A DNA stretch of 39,016 nt from positions 1-39,016 of the forward strand of contig RKRP01000156.1 of NCBI GenBank assembly GCA_007571315.1. The letters are read 5' to 3'. Under the pieces are notes generated by a model. That model was not told the DNA's origin, did not search any database, and saw only the letters and a list, made by a program, of their open reading frames with translations. Below, in pieces: positions 9,701 to 18,260 of this stretch; the first letter of the stretch is position 1, and each line of letters opens with the position of its first letter. Position numbers and translations under genes: made by a program. Source of the DNA: Gammaproteobacteria bacterium. Lineage in GTDB: Bacteria; Pseudomonadota; Gammaproteobacteria; Steroidobacterales; Foliamicaceae.

Positions 9701-10324
9701 AACCTGGACGCGGCGCCTGGCGGCGGATTCCGCCTTCTTCAGTCGCGTTTTGCGTTGCTCAAGCTGATCGGCGCGTTGCTGAAGGCCCAATTGCTTGCGC
9801 GCCTCCCGTTCAACGCCATCCGACGCATCGTTGTAGGCTTTTCGCCCCTGGCGTTTTTTTTGCGGGCTGACCGGAGGAAAGAGGCTGGAAGCAACCCGGC
9901 CAAGATCAAATCCGCCCGACATCTGGCGGCGGATTTCCAAAGCAATGTCAGCCGTGCTCTCCGACGAGGGATCGATCAGCTCGCGGAGGTTCAGAAAGAA
10001 GCACCGGCGGGTGTGCCATGGGGGAAAATCGGGCGGGAAGCTAACCTGGCCGCCCTCAACTTCATCGCCGCGGCTCCAGCGAACGCTCGCTCCTTCGCGC
10101 TCTCCCCGCCACGTGTTTCCATCCCATTCGAACACGCCGCTTACGGAAGTTTTCCGCGAAGAGCCGCGGTCATCCCAATACAGCTGTTCCACAGCGCGGC
10201 AAATGCTCGACTTGCCGATGCCGTTCGGCCCAAAAACGATGTGCACCCCCGGGCTTTCCAACTTGATTTCGAAAGGCTCGCGTATGCCGGGCAAACGGTT
10301 AACGGCGAGTCGTTTGAGGAGCAT
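6791..10324 (-). CDS. SMC/Rad50-like AAA ATPase, YhaN type, with central transmembrane hairpin and C-terminal extension
   Basis: 1177 aa; Walker A GPNGIGKSS, signature ELSDGTRAQLLLAARLA, Walker B LPLFLDEALDQ, long coiled coils, two hydrophobic helices (WPWLLLAFAAVAGGLALAWLMDPLLALVAAAGAGIGLAAWF). Confidence 0.85.
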   Translation of the reverse strand: MLLKRLAVNRLPGIREPFEIKLESPGVHIVFGPNGIGKSSICRAVEQLYWDDRGSSRKTSVSGVFEWDGNTWRGEREGASVRWSRGDEVEGGQVSFPPDFPPWHTRRCFFLNLRELIDPSSESTADIALEIRRQMSGGFDLGRVASSLFPPVSPQKKRQGRKAYNDASDGVEREARKQLGLQQRADQLEQRKTRLKKAESAARRRVQVERAIGLAQRRERLAEITARLGALPAALACLTGQERDAADKEQQQLARLGALARDLGAELRAAREDTKKSRLDSPLEEADIATWRDKADELGTIEQTLEAARSERAKAAGKLASASAAIGGGKTDCPQLSLPDHHQLFEFLRASHSHAVQVREITERLDVLNSADAPGASKRDLDPDKIASAVDALRSWLRAPPSELPAIRLRSRWPWLLLAFAAVAGGLALAWLMDPLLALVAAAGAGIGLAAWFSGNEHGANPQRKEEQRRYESLGMESPERWDALCVSAALRRLESRQSELEAARARARDRDVERKPLKKKLEALADKEKELEARRQDLKAALRLQLLPPDAELVDFARALDHFRLARGEHEGAEGKLRQQEKLHTSLLAQLASILERHGEARPDGAAQARARFHSLADRNSRLRKALSTERRVMNQLRRNASDQDAARASISRIYAAAGLDSGDAAGLASLLEKLPRHRELTSLKEKLASQNELDRDELEKAGESELSSQDSQPLEQLKDELAQAASQASQLRDEIAGINAQVKQIRAAADMQNLIAAREQTRASLQDMRDAALFAGAGEFLLAEVGQEYEQSRMPRVFELAQDHFSRFTFHNYELRLEKGGESARLFAVELRSGRRREIDELSDGTRAQLLLAARLAFAEEVEQGKALPLFLDEALDQSDPQRFEAVARSLGQIAQEQERQIFYLTSDPLDVDRIRHALLQDGRELARVIDLARVRMSAGSVGGPEALRVPPAPVVPAPGGLTPEAYGALLRVPAFRPALGFARQHMFYALWDELDLLRGLLIRGVERAGQWKTVAGTALEERLAAEWAAAAQIGFRLDLLEVFCELWKQGRGKPVDRDALAESGAVSGRYLDDVVEVARELDGDSEQLVEALARRKDPRLKGFRRNNLEHLRNYLIEQEYLDNHPVLAGSDLRRRCLASAVANRLPAAVATECAHRWWQWARPASAKTPQSGPD

Positions 10325-10330
10325 GGCCGG

Positions 10331-11719
10331 TCAGCTTGATTTCTGGCTGGAGAGCATCGCGCTCAACGCGGCCTTCCCGGAGCGCAGCAGAAAGGCGCGC
10401 AAATCCTCGTCGGACAGGCTGTCCGCGCCGCTGCGATGCTCCCGAACCGGTTGCCAGATGTCCTCACGGTCGATTTCGCTCAAATGCGCCCGCCCCCTGC
10501 CCAAAAAATCCCTGGAGCGCTCATCATCCTGCCCCAAAAGCAGCAGGCGCTGGGCCAATAGCGCTGCGGGGTCATGGCCCGACGCCAGCTGCCGGAGGTC
10601 CAGGCTCAGATCCATCGCATCGGTAATCCTGTTGAAAAAAACGACCGTATCGCCCGCGCTGCGCAGCATTGATTTCCATGCGCCATCGGCAATCCATTTC
10701 CGTATGTTGTCATAGGCGGAGCTGGCGCCGACAAGCTCCGCGCGAAGCCCCAGGGCGCGCGGAGCCAAGCCATCCTCCGCCAGCGTCCAGGCGCGCTCCC
10801 GCGCCTCAGCAAGCAGCCGGTCGGCCAAATCGTCCGCATGGCCGATTCCATCCACTGGCACCTGGATGCGTTCCCACCGCAAGGGCGCGAGCGCAATATG
10901 CTCCGGTTCAACGCCGCCATCGGCGGATAACTTCACAAGCCACGGCCCGCGCGGTCCGGTTTCTGAAGGATCGAGGCCAACCAGTGAACCCAGATAACCG
11001 CAAGGACGGGCGCCGGGCGCCGCCGATGCGCCTGCGAGCGAGGGCTTGTGAATGTGGCCCAAAAGCCAGGCGTCGCAACCTGCATCGTCGAGTTCAGATT
11101 GCCTGATGGGCGCGTAGCGACCGCCCGACGCGCCCAGATCCCCGTGCAGCAAACCGATTCTCGGCACTGGGGACGAGGGCGTCGGCAGCGGCTCAGCGAG
11201 CAACTGCGCCAGCGGACTTTCACGCACATGCTTGCGGGGGAAGGACCAGCCCAGCACTTGCGCAAAAGGCTCTCCGGCCCTGGAAAGGAGCGCCGCTTCC
11301 CAGCGGCCGCCGGCGCCCAGCAGCCTGAACCCGCCGATCAGCTGAGCGAGCCGCGGCAGCGCGTCCACATCGTGGTTGCCCGCAACCGCGATGACTTCGA
11401 TGCCGGCATCCACAAGCCGCTGAACGTTTTTCTCAAGAGGCGCCATGGCCTCGAATCGGGCGTTGGCGCTTTCCACCACATCGCCTGCGAACAGCACGCA
11501 ATCCACCTTGCGGTCGATGGCGCAATCCACGGCGAGCCGCAACGCAGCCGCGGGCGCGAGGCTGGCCGGGTCCACATCCAGGTCCGATAACCCATCGGGC
11601 AGCCCGGAGCAGGATGTTCCCAGATGAACATCGCCAATTGCAAGAATCAGAGCGTTTTCGTTCACTGGATCAGGGACTAGCTGCGGGGCGCGGCCGTGGC
11701 GAAGCGATTGCCCGCTCAT
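10331..11719 (-). CDS. Mre11/SbcD-like metallophosphoesterase (DNA repair exonuclease family)
   Basis: GDVHLG, GDVVES, GNHD, HGDLG and GHIH phosphodiesterase motifs; stops 6 nt before the ATPase start; alternative GTG start at 11665. Confidence 0.85.
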   Translation of the reverse strand: MSGQSLRHGRAPQLVPDPVNENALILAIGDVHLGTSCSGLPDGLSDLDVDPASLAPAAALRLAVDCAIDRKVDCVLFAGDVVESANARFEAMAPLEKNVQRLVDAGIEVIAVAGNHDVDALPRLAQLIGGFRLLGAGGRWEAALLSRAGEPFAQVLGWSFPRKHVRESPLAQLLAEPLPTPSSPVPRIGLLHGDLGASGGRYAPIRQSELDDAGCDAWLLGHIHKPSLAGASAAPGARPCGYLGSLVGLDPSETGPRGPWLVKLSADGGVEPEHIALAPLRWERIQVPVDGIGHADDLADRLLAEARERAWTLAEDGLAPRALGLRAELVGASSAYDNIRKWIADGAWKSMLRSAGDTVVFFNRITDAMDLSLDLRQLASGHDPAALLAQRLLLLGQDDERSRDFLGRGRAHLSEIDREDIWQPVREHRSGADSLSDEDLRAFLLRSGKAALSAMLSSQKSS

Positions 11720-12452
11720 TCTGCGCCGCCTGGGCTTGGGGGATAAGGGTAAGGCACTTTGGATCGATTTCGCGCCAGCGGCCGCGGGGAAGGTCGCGGG
11801 GCAGGCCCACCGGGCCGTAGCGAACGCGCACCAAGCGGCTTACGGCGTGCCCCTGGGAACTCCACAGGCGGCGCACCACGCGATGGCGGCCTTCGCCCAA
11901 TACAACCCGGTACCAGCGGTTGGAGCCGCTGCCGCCCTGCTCGGCAAGCGAATCGAACCGCGCCAGCCCATCATCCAGCAGCACGCCTTCGACGAGGCGC
12001 TGCAAGGCGCCTGCGCTGGGCCGGCCCAGCACGCGCACAAGGTACTCGCGCTCCATGCCGAAGGAGGGGTGCATCAGGCGGTGCGCCAGCGCGCCGTCGG
12101 TGGTCAACAACAGCAGGCCGCTGGAATTCAGGTCGAGGCGGCCTACCGCCACCCAGCGCCTCCCCTTGAGCCTTGGCAATGCGGTGAACACTGTGGGGCG
12201 CCCGGCCCGGCGGCCGCGGGTCACCAATTCGCCCTCCGGCTTGTTATAGGCGATCACCCGCGCGGCGACCGCGGCCGAAGAGCTGAACCGCAGCGGGCGC
12301 CCGTCCAGCCGGTACTGTTCGTCTCCCGCCACGCGCAGGCCAGGAATCGCCGGGCGACCGTTCACGGTCAGGCGGCCTGCCGCAATCCAGCCTTCCACCT
12401 TGCGCCGGGAGGCGACTCCAGCATCCGCCAAATACTTCTGAACCCGGATCAA
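11670..12452 (-). CDS. rluB: 23S rRNA pseudouridine synthase RluB (RsuA family)
   Basis: S4 domain [23 protein letters not shown], catalytic [18 protein letters not shown]; follows scpB. Confidence 0.92.
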   Translation of the reverse strand: MIRVQKYLADAGVASRRKVEGWIAAGRLTVNGRPAIPGLRVAGDEQYRLDGRPLRFSSSAAVAARVIAYNKPEGELVTRGRRAGRPTVFTALPRLKGRRWVAVGRLDLNSSGLLLLTTDGALAHRLMHPSFGMEREYLVRVLGRPSAGALQRLVEGVLLDDGLARFDSLAEQGGSGSNRWYRVVLGEGRHRVVRRLWSSQGHAVSRLVRVRYGPVGLPRDLPRGRWREIDPKCLTLIPQAQAAQNERAIASPRPRPAASP

Positions 12453-13108
12453 TCGGAAGCAGGGCGGGTTTTGGCCGGTTCCTGCGCGCCGTTGAACAGG
12501 TCGGCGCCCTGCTCCGCACCCGCAACGGTCCCAACCGGGACGCTCTGGCCGCCGCCAGGCGGTTCCGTGGCAGGCGCGTCTTCCAACGAAGCGAATTCGC
12601 CCGGCGACGGCAGATCGTCGAGCCTTTTGAGGCCAAAGTAGTCCAGGAAATCCCGGGTCGTGCCGTACAGCGCAGGCCGCCCCGGCGTTTCGCGGCGGCC
12701 CACCACTTCGATCCAGTTGCGCTCCATAAGCGCGCGGATGATTTGGCCACTCAGGCGCACGCCCCGCAACTCCTCGATTTCGGCCCGCGTAATCGGCTGC
12801 CTGTAGGCGATCGCGGCGAGGGTCTCAAGCAGCGCGCGCGAAAACTTTGGCGGGCGGAATTTCTCCAGGCGCGCCAAGCGTTCCGCGGCGGCGCTGCCGG
12901 CTTGCACGCGCCAGCCGCCCGCCACTTCCGCCAGGCGGATTTCCCGGCCGGCATAGTCGCGCTCCAACTCTCCCAGGGCCTGGCGCACCTGGTCCTCGCC
13001 GATGTCCTCAAGAGGATCGAACAGAGCCAGCAGCTGGGGCATGCCCAGGGGCCCGCCCGCTCCCAGCAAGGCCGCCTCCAACAGGTTCCGCGTGGCGGCG
13101 GCGTTCAT
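12449..13108 (-). CDS. scpB: Segregation and condensation protein B
   Basis: Winged-helix sequence [33 protein letters not shown] overlaps on both sides. Confidence 0.92.
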   Translation of the reverse strand: MNAAATRNLLEAALLGAGGPLGMPQLLALFDPLEDIGEDQVRQALGELERDYAGREIRLAEVAGGWRVQAGSAAAERLARLEKFRPPKFSRALLETLAAIAYRQPITRAEIEELRGVRLSGQIIRALMERNWIEVVGRRETPGRPALYGTTRDFLDYFGLKRLDDLPSPGEFASLEDAPATEPPGGGQSVPVGTVAGAEQGADLFNGAQEPAKTRPASD

Positions 13109-13950
13109 CTTCCGGAACCCTCCTGACGGCCCGCGGAGGTCACGTAAATGGGCGCATAGGGTCCGTTTTGCACCGCCCGCACATCCTTGTCGCGAACCAG
13201 TTCCAGCAACGCCGAAAAGGTCACGGCCGCCCCCATGCGTCCCTCGCCGGCAGCGAAAAGGTCCGTGAATTCGGTAAATTCCCGCCCGGACACCTGCTTG
13301 AGGATGTCCCCCATCCGTTCCCGCGTGGACAACTGCTCGGTCTGCACGGCCCAGCCCACCTGGAAGCGAACGCGCTCGACAATCCGCGCATAGGCCAGCG
13401 CCAGCTCATTGAGCGTAGCTTGCGGCAACTGGCGCCGTTCACGCTCAATGAGCTGGCGCTGCTCAGACGCATCGACCGAGGCCTGCAGGGCATCCCGCTC
13501 CAGGCGGGGCATTTCATCCAGCCGGACCGCCAACTGCTTGAGGCGCTCGTATTCCAGCAGCCGCTCAAACAACCGCGCGCGCGGGTCCAGTTCGTCGTCA
13601 TCCTCCAGCGGCAACTGCGGCGCCAGCATTCGCGACTTGATTTCCGCCAAGGTCGCGGCCATCACCAGGTACTCGCCGGCCAGCTCAAGCTGCATGCCCT
13701 GCATTAACTCGATGTATTGCGCATACTGCTCGCAAATATCGGTGAGCGGTACTTCCATGATGTCCAGGTCATGGCGGCGGATGAGGTACAGCAAAAGGTC
13801 CAGAGGCCCTTCAAAGGACTGCAAAAACACCCTCAAGGCCTCCGGAGGAATGAACAGGTCGGCCGGCGCTTCTACGTACGGTTTGCCGGACACAATAGCC
13901 AGCCCCGCCTCGCGGCCGCTGCTGCGCGCCCCTTTCTGCTTCTCCGCCAT
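13105..13950 (-). CDS. scpA: Segregation and condensation protein A (kleisin)
   Basis: [31 protein letters not shown]; overlaps scpB. Confidence 0.92.
   Translation of the reverse strand: MAEKQKGARSSGREAGLAIVSGKPYVEAPADLFIPPEALRVFLQSFEGPLDLLLYLIRRHDLDIMEVPLTDICEQYAQYIELMQGMQLELAGEYLVMAATLAEIKSRMLAPQLPLEDDDELDPRARLFERLLEYERLKQLAVRLDEMPRLERDALQASVDASEQRQLIERERRQLPQATLNELALAYARIVERVRFQVGWAVQTEQLSTRERMGDILKQVSGREFTEFTDLFAAGEGRMGAAVTFSALLELVRDKDVRAVQNGPYAPIYVTSAGRQEGSGR
13396..13461. repeat. Perfect 21-bp inverted repeat inside scpA, 24-nt spacer
   Basis: Arms 13396-13416 (cagcgccagctcattgagcgt) and 13441-13461 (acgctcaatgagctggcgctg) are exact reverse complements. Confidence 0.9.
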
Positions 13951-13956
13951 GCTGAT

Positions 13957-15009
13957 TCAGCCGGACTCTACTACGATTTTGGGGAAGGCCGTTCGGGCGC
14001 CGCGGGCGCGGCCGGCCAGGCGCGCGGCCATGGCGCGGGAAAGCGTCCGGTAATCGCCGCCCGAATCCGGCTCGCCGGGCGCCACCAGCCGCCCTTCATC
14101 AGTGGCGGCGCGGACCTCCGCCGAAAGCGGCAGCCGCGCCAGCACGGGCAGGCCGAATTCCGCGGCCAGGCGCTCGCCGCCGCCTTCGCCGAACAGCTTT
14201 TCGGCATGGCCGCAGCGCGGGCACGCATAAGCGCTCATGTTCTCGACCACGCCCAGCACTGGCACGTTGACCTTGCCGAACATGTTGATCCCCTTGCGCG
14301 CGTCGGCCACGGCGAGCTCCTGCGGCGTGGTCACCACCAAGGCCCCCGCCAGCGGCACGCGCTGCGACAGCGTCAGTTGAATGTCGCCAGTTCCCGGCGG
14401 CATATCGACAATCAGATAATCGAGGTCCTTCCAGCGCGTCTGGCTTAGCAATTGCATCAGCGCCTGGGTCACCATGGGGCCGCGCCACACCATGGGGCTG
14501 CGGGTATCGACCAAAAAGCCGATTGAACTGGCCTGCAGGCCGTGGGCGCGCAAGGGCTCGAAACTCTTGCCGTCCACGCTGCGCGGCCGTTCGCCCTCCA
14601 GGCCCAGCATCCGCGGCACGCTGGGGCCGTAAATGTCGGCATCCAGAATTCCGGTGCCGGCGCCGTCCATCGCCAGTCCCGCGGCCAGGTTCGCCGCCAC
14701 AGTGGATTTGCCCACCCCGCCCTTGGCCGAAGCCACCGCGATAACGTTGCGGACCTGCTCCAGCCTTTGAATTTGGGGCGGCGTCGCGTGGGGCGCAATC
14801 TCGGTGCGAACCACCACTTCTTCCGCGGAAGCAGCCTCGCGAACCCGCGCCCGCAACTCTTCCGCAAATCCGTTGCAGGGGAAACCCACGGTCAACTCAA
14901 CGGCGCGGCCTTCATTTTTCGCGCGCGCGCGCGCGCCGGCCTCGCCCAGCGTCAAGCCGCCAAACGGAGCCTCCACTCCCAACACCGCAGTTTCCAGGCT
15001 CCGAGACAC
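13957..15009 (-). CDS. mrp: Mrp/ApbC/NBP35-type Fe-S cluster carrier ATPase
   Basis: VIAVASAKGGVGKSTVAANLAAGLA, DADIYGPSVPRMLG, DMPPGTGDIQLTLSQ; GTG start at 15009 preceded by GGGAGG. Confidence 0.9.
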   Translation of the reverse strand: MSRSLETAVLGVEAPFGGLTLGEAGARARAKNEGRAVELTVGFPCNGFAEELRARVREAASAEEVVVRTEIAPHATPPQIQRLEQVRNVIAVASAKGGVGKSTVAANLAAGLAMDGAGTGILDADIYGPSVPRMLGLEGERPRSVDGKSFEPLRAHGLQASSIGFLVDTRSPMVWRGPMVTQALMQLLSQTRWKDLDYLIVDMPPGTGDIQLTLSQRVPLAGALVVTTPQELAVADARKGINMFGKVNVPVLGVVENMSAYACPRCGHAEKLFGEGGGERLAAEFGLPVLARLPLSAEVRAATDEGRLVAPGEPDSGGDYRTLSRAMAARLAGRARGARTAFPKIVVESG

Positions 15010-15040
15010 GCATCCTCCCGAATAAACGGCATGATTGTAA

Positions 15041-15086
15041 GCGCCAAACACAAAGGTAGCGGCTAAACTGCGTTTGATTTTGGCGC
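15041..15086. promoter_or_regulatory. Imperfect inverted repeat in the divergent mrp / transporter spacer (operator-like)
   Basis: gcgccaaacacaaa (15041-15054) vs tttgattttggcgc (15073-15086), 12 of 14 complementary. Confidence 0.35.
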
Positions 15087-15103
15087 AAAAGTCTAACAGC
15101 GCA

Positions 15104-16522
15104 ATGAAAAACGGGAATTCACAGTGGCGCGGCGCGGCGCCTGCCGATGGCTCTCTTCCGCAAAGCTTGCGCATCAACTTTGGCGCCGGCGCGCTGGGCA
15201 TGGCCGTAATCCTGAACACCATGGGCGGCATCCTCGCCCCTTTCATGACCAACTTCCTGGGGATAAGCGCAGGAGCGGCGGCCACGTTGCTGCTAGCCTC
15301 CAAACTGTACGACATGGTGACCGATCCCCTGATGGGCGTGATCAGCGACCGGACGACGACGCGGTGGGGCCGCCGCCGCCCGTTCCTCATGCTGGGAGGA
15401 GTCATCGGCGCTCTCGGATTTGCGCTGGTGTTCAATCCTCCGGCCCTCGGCAACCAGGACCTGCTCATCGCTTATGTGCTGGGGGCGCTGCTGATCACCT
15501 ACACCGGCTACACGGTTTTCAATATTCCCTACCTGGCCATGCCCGCGGAAATGACCCGCAGCTACCACGAACGCACCACGCTGATGTCGCACCGGGTTGT
15601 ATTCATCAATATTGGCGCGCTGGTCGCGGCATCCTCGTTTGCCATGGTCCAGTGGCTGGGGGATGACCGGGCCGCGCACGGAACCATGGGCTGGACGTTC
15701 GCAGCCCTCATTCTCCTGGGGTCGGCCTATTGCTTCTTCGGCACCGCGGCCGCCCGGCAGACATCCCCAAAGGGGCATGCCTGGCCGGTCGGCGCGCAAA
15801 TCCGCACCGCCTTCAATAACAAGCCGCTGGCGCTTCTGCTTGGAGCCAAGTTCTGCCAGTTGCTGGGCCTGTCGGCTTCAGGCGCTATGGGAGTGTATTT
15901 CAAGGTTGGCATTCTTGGACTCAGCTATCAGCTCACAACCGTGTACCTGTTCACCAGCATCCTGGTCATCCTGGCGTTCATTCCGGTGTGGAACATGGCG
16001 GCGCGCAGGCACGGGAAGCGGCTCATCTACATGGCCGCCAGCGCCGGTTACGCGCTTGTAACGCTAACTTGGCTGCTGGCCACCGCGGACGACCCCCTCT
16101 CCTGGATCTTCATCCGGGCGGTCCTCCTCGGCGCTTTCGCCAGCGGCATTCTGGTCATGGGGCCGGCCCTGCTGCCGGACGCGGTGGAGTACGACTACCT
16201 CAAAACCGGAATGCGCCGGGAAGGCACCTTGTCTTCGTTCTATGCGACCGTGGAAAAGCTGGCTTTTGCGATTGGCCCGGCGCTGACGCTGTGTTTCCTG
16301 AGCGGGTTCGGCTACCAGGAAGGCACCGAAGGCATGCAGATTGAGCAGCCGCAAAGCGCTATCATCGCAATCTATATCGGCGCCGGCCTGATCCCGGCCG
16401 CGCTATACGGGTTCAGTCTGGCCTTCCTGTGGAAGTATGACCTTTCGGAAGACAGGCTCAAGGCGCTGCGGTCCCGCGGCAATGCAGCCGGACGAGAAAG
16501 CGCCAGCAGGCCATCAAGCTAA
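15104..16522 (+). CDS. MFS transporter, GPH (glycoside-pentoside-hexuronide):cation symporter type
   Basis: ~12 TM; SKLYDMVTDPLMGVISDRTTTRWGRRRPFLM is the characteristic MelB-like motif. Confidence 0.85.
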   Translation: MKNGNSQWRGAAPADGSLPQSLRINFGAGALGMAVILNTMGGILAPFMTNFLGISAGAAATLLLASKLYDMVTDPLMGVISDRTTTRWGRRRPFLMLGGVIGALGFALVFNPPALGNQDLLIAYVLGALLITYTGYTVFNIPYLAMPAEMTRSYHERTTLMSHRVVFINIGALVAASSFAMVQWLGDDRAAHGTMGWTFAALILLGSAYCFFGTAAARQTSPKGHAWPVGAQIRTAFNNKPLALLLGAKFCQLLGLSASGAMGVYFKVGILGLSYQLTTVYLFTSILVILAFIPVWNMAARRHGKRLIYMAASAGYALVTLTWLLATADDPLSWIFIRAVLLGAFASGILVMGPALLPDAVEYDYLKTGMRREGTLSSFYATVEKLAFAIGPALTLCFLSGFGYQEGTEGMQIEQPQSAIIAIYIGAGLIPAALYGFSLAFLWKYDLSEDRLKALRSRGNAAGRESASRPSS

Positions 16523-16611
16523 ATCCGGGCCAACCCGGAGCAGGCTCGCCAGCCTGAAGAGCGCGGGCGCCGCGGCGGGTTGACCGGCCTGAATCCTGGC
16601 GGCCCGCAGGC

Positions 16612-16968
16612 TTATAGTCCCAGATACTGTAGAGCCTTGAGGACGGCAACAATAGTTCCAGCCATGAGGTAGATCTTCGTGTTCAACCTGGACTCCAGAG
16701 CGCTCATCTTCGCATCGAACCTGGACTCCAGAGCCCGGATATCGCTCTTTGTTTCGTTCCTCAGAGCAGCGATATCGCTCTTAAGGGCAACGATATCGCC
16801 TTTCACAGCAGCGATGTCACCTTTCACAGCAACGATGTCGCTTTTCGTTGCGATTTCCTCGTTGCGCTGCGCTATGGCGCGCACAATCGCCCGCGCCTGA
16901 TTGGGAGGAATACCCTCGGCCCTGAGTCCGTCAATGGCGGCGGCGGTGTCTATCATGTATCCAGCCAT
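16612..16968 (-). CDS. Small coiled-coil protein with C-terminal TM (DUF1640/CCDC90-like), copy 1
   Basis: MAGYMIDTAAAIDGLRAEGIPPNQARAIVRAIAQRNEEIATKSDI...LNTKIYLMAGTIVAVLKALQYLGL; AAGGAGG upstream; close paralogue of 18261-18593. Confidence 0.75.
   Translation of the reverse strand: MAGYMIDTAAAIDGLRAEGIPPNQARAIVRAIAQRNEEIATKSDIVAVKGDIAAVKGDIVALKSDIAALRNETKSDIRALESRFDAKMSALESRLNTKIYLMAGTIVAVLKALQYLGL
16765..16848 (-). repeat. 21-bp tandem repeat (about 4 diverged units) encoding a heptad xKxDIxA
   Basis: Units at 16828-16848, 16807-16827, 16786-16806 and 16765-16785, e.g. GTGAAAGGTGACATCGCTGCT. Confidence 0.8.
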
Positions 16969-17179
16969 GGAACGCGTGCCTCCTTGTTCGCTCAAATGCA
17001 GCATCCGTTCGACAGCGTATTATAACGCGCTCCACCGCAGCGCGGCCCACCGCTTGCGCACGGGCTCGCCGTCTCAGGCGGGCGGCGCTCCTGCGAGTCA
17101 TGTGGCGCGGCGCGACCGAAAGGCCACGGCCAGCGCCCGCACGGCAGCATCCAGGCGCGGCGCGGCCTTATGCGGGCAG

Positions 17180-17413
17180 TCAGTCGTCGTCGAACCAGTC
17201 ATCAAGTTCGGCGCCCTTCAGTTCCTCGATCGCGTATTCGTTGAAAAAGCGGTACGCCGTCCAATGGCTGATCTTGTCCTGAAGGGCGAGTTCCTGTTCC
17301 GAATCCGCGCCGTCCAGAGCTTCACGGTAACCGCGCAGCTTGTTGTTGGAATAGTCGATGCAACGCTTCAGGAAATCCTCAACAATGCGCTTTTTCTCGC
17401 TGGATGCGGCCAT
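17180..17413 (-). CDS. Small acidic hypothetical protein (77 aa)
   Basis: ATG at 17413 with AAGGAGG upstream; MAASSEKKRIVEDFLKRCIDYSNNKLRGYREALDGADSEQ...AELDDWFDDD. Confidence 0.65.
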   Translation of the reverse strand: MAASSEKKRIVEDFLKRCIDYSNNKLRGYREALDGADSEQELALQDKISHWTAYRFFNEYAIEELKGAELDDWFDDD

Positions 17414-17513
17414 TCGATCCTCCTTTTTTTGAGGGCTGGCCGATATACTACGCCGCGGCCCGGGATTTTCCGAAATCCCAGGGGCCCCGGAAACCCCGGA
17501 GGCTTCCAAAACA

Positions 17514-18167
17514 GTGACTGCCCACCTCAACCTCGATGCATACCGCCGCAGCCTTTTCGGCTGCGAGGACGAATTGCTTGCCGGGATTATGCCCGCGGCG
17601 ATCGCTCGCGGCCTGCCTGATATTTCCGTAAACGCCGAAACGGGACAGGCGCTTAATCTCCTCGCGCGGATGATTGGCGCACGCAGGATCCTGGAATTCG
17701 GCACCTTGGCCGGCTATTCGGGAATCTGGCTGGCGCGCGCGCTGCCGCCGGACGGACTGCTGGTAACCAACGAGCTCGAGCCGCTGCACGCCCAGGTGGC
17801 CGGGGAGAACTTTCGCCGCGCCGGGGTGGAGGACCGGGTTCGCATCGTCATGGGCAGCGCTCTGGAAGCGCTGCCTGAACTGGCCGCTTACGCGCCGTAC
17901 GACCTGACCTTCATCGACACGGCCAAGGAGCTTTACGGCGAAGCGCTGGATTTCGCCCTGGAGCATACCCGGCCAGGCGGCCTGATTCTGGGCGACAACA
18001 CCAACTGCTTCGGCCAGGGCCACGAGGAGCTGGCGCCGGATCATCCCGCATACGGCATACAGGTTTTCAACCGCCGCATCGCCACCCACAAGCGGCTTAA
18101 GTCCATGATCGTGCCGGTCGGTTCCTGGCTCTCGGTATCGCTGGTGCTCGCCCGCCCCGAAAAATAA
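17514..18167 (+). CDS. Class I SAM-dependent O-methyltransferase (CCoAOMT/COMT-like)
   Basis: RRILEFGTLAGYSGIWLARALPPDGLLVTNELEP, YDLTFIDTAKELY, GGLILGDN; GTG start with upstream GGAGG. Confidence 0.82.
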   Translation: MTAHLNLDAYRRSLFGCEDELLAGIMPAAIARGLPDISVNAETGQALNLLARMIGARRILEFGTLAGYSGIWLARALPPDGLLVTNELEPLHAQVAGENFRRAGVEDRVRIVMGSALEALPELAAYAPYDLTFIDTAKELYGEALDFALEHTRPGGLILGDNTNCFGQGHEELAPDHPAYGIQVFNRRIATHKRLKSMIVPVGSWLSVSLVLARPEK

Positions 18168-18260
18168 ATATTCAGATTAAGGGCCGCGCTGCGATGGAGC
18201 GCGTTATAATGCGCTGACGAATGGATGCTGCATTTCAGCGAACAGGGAGGCCCGCGTTCC

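Larger units (their letters stand above)
16612..17048 (-). repeat. Arm 1 of inverted duplication (promoter, 5' UTR and coiled-coil gene)
   Basis: Reverse complement aligns nearly colinearly with 18181-18593, from gggccgcgctgcg to gggactataa. Confidence 0.85.

Noticed and set aside
7886-10339. 817-aa plus-strand ORF opposite the SMC-like ATPase
   Set aside because: Antisense shadow ORF in GC-rich DNA; Arg/Ala/Gln-rich translation without recognisable motifs, while the minus strand has clear Walker motifs
15010-15468. N-terminal extension of the Mrp ORF to 15468
   Set aside because: Overlaps the divergent transporter start; a GTG with GGGAGG at 15009 begins the recognisable protein
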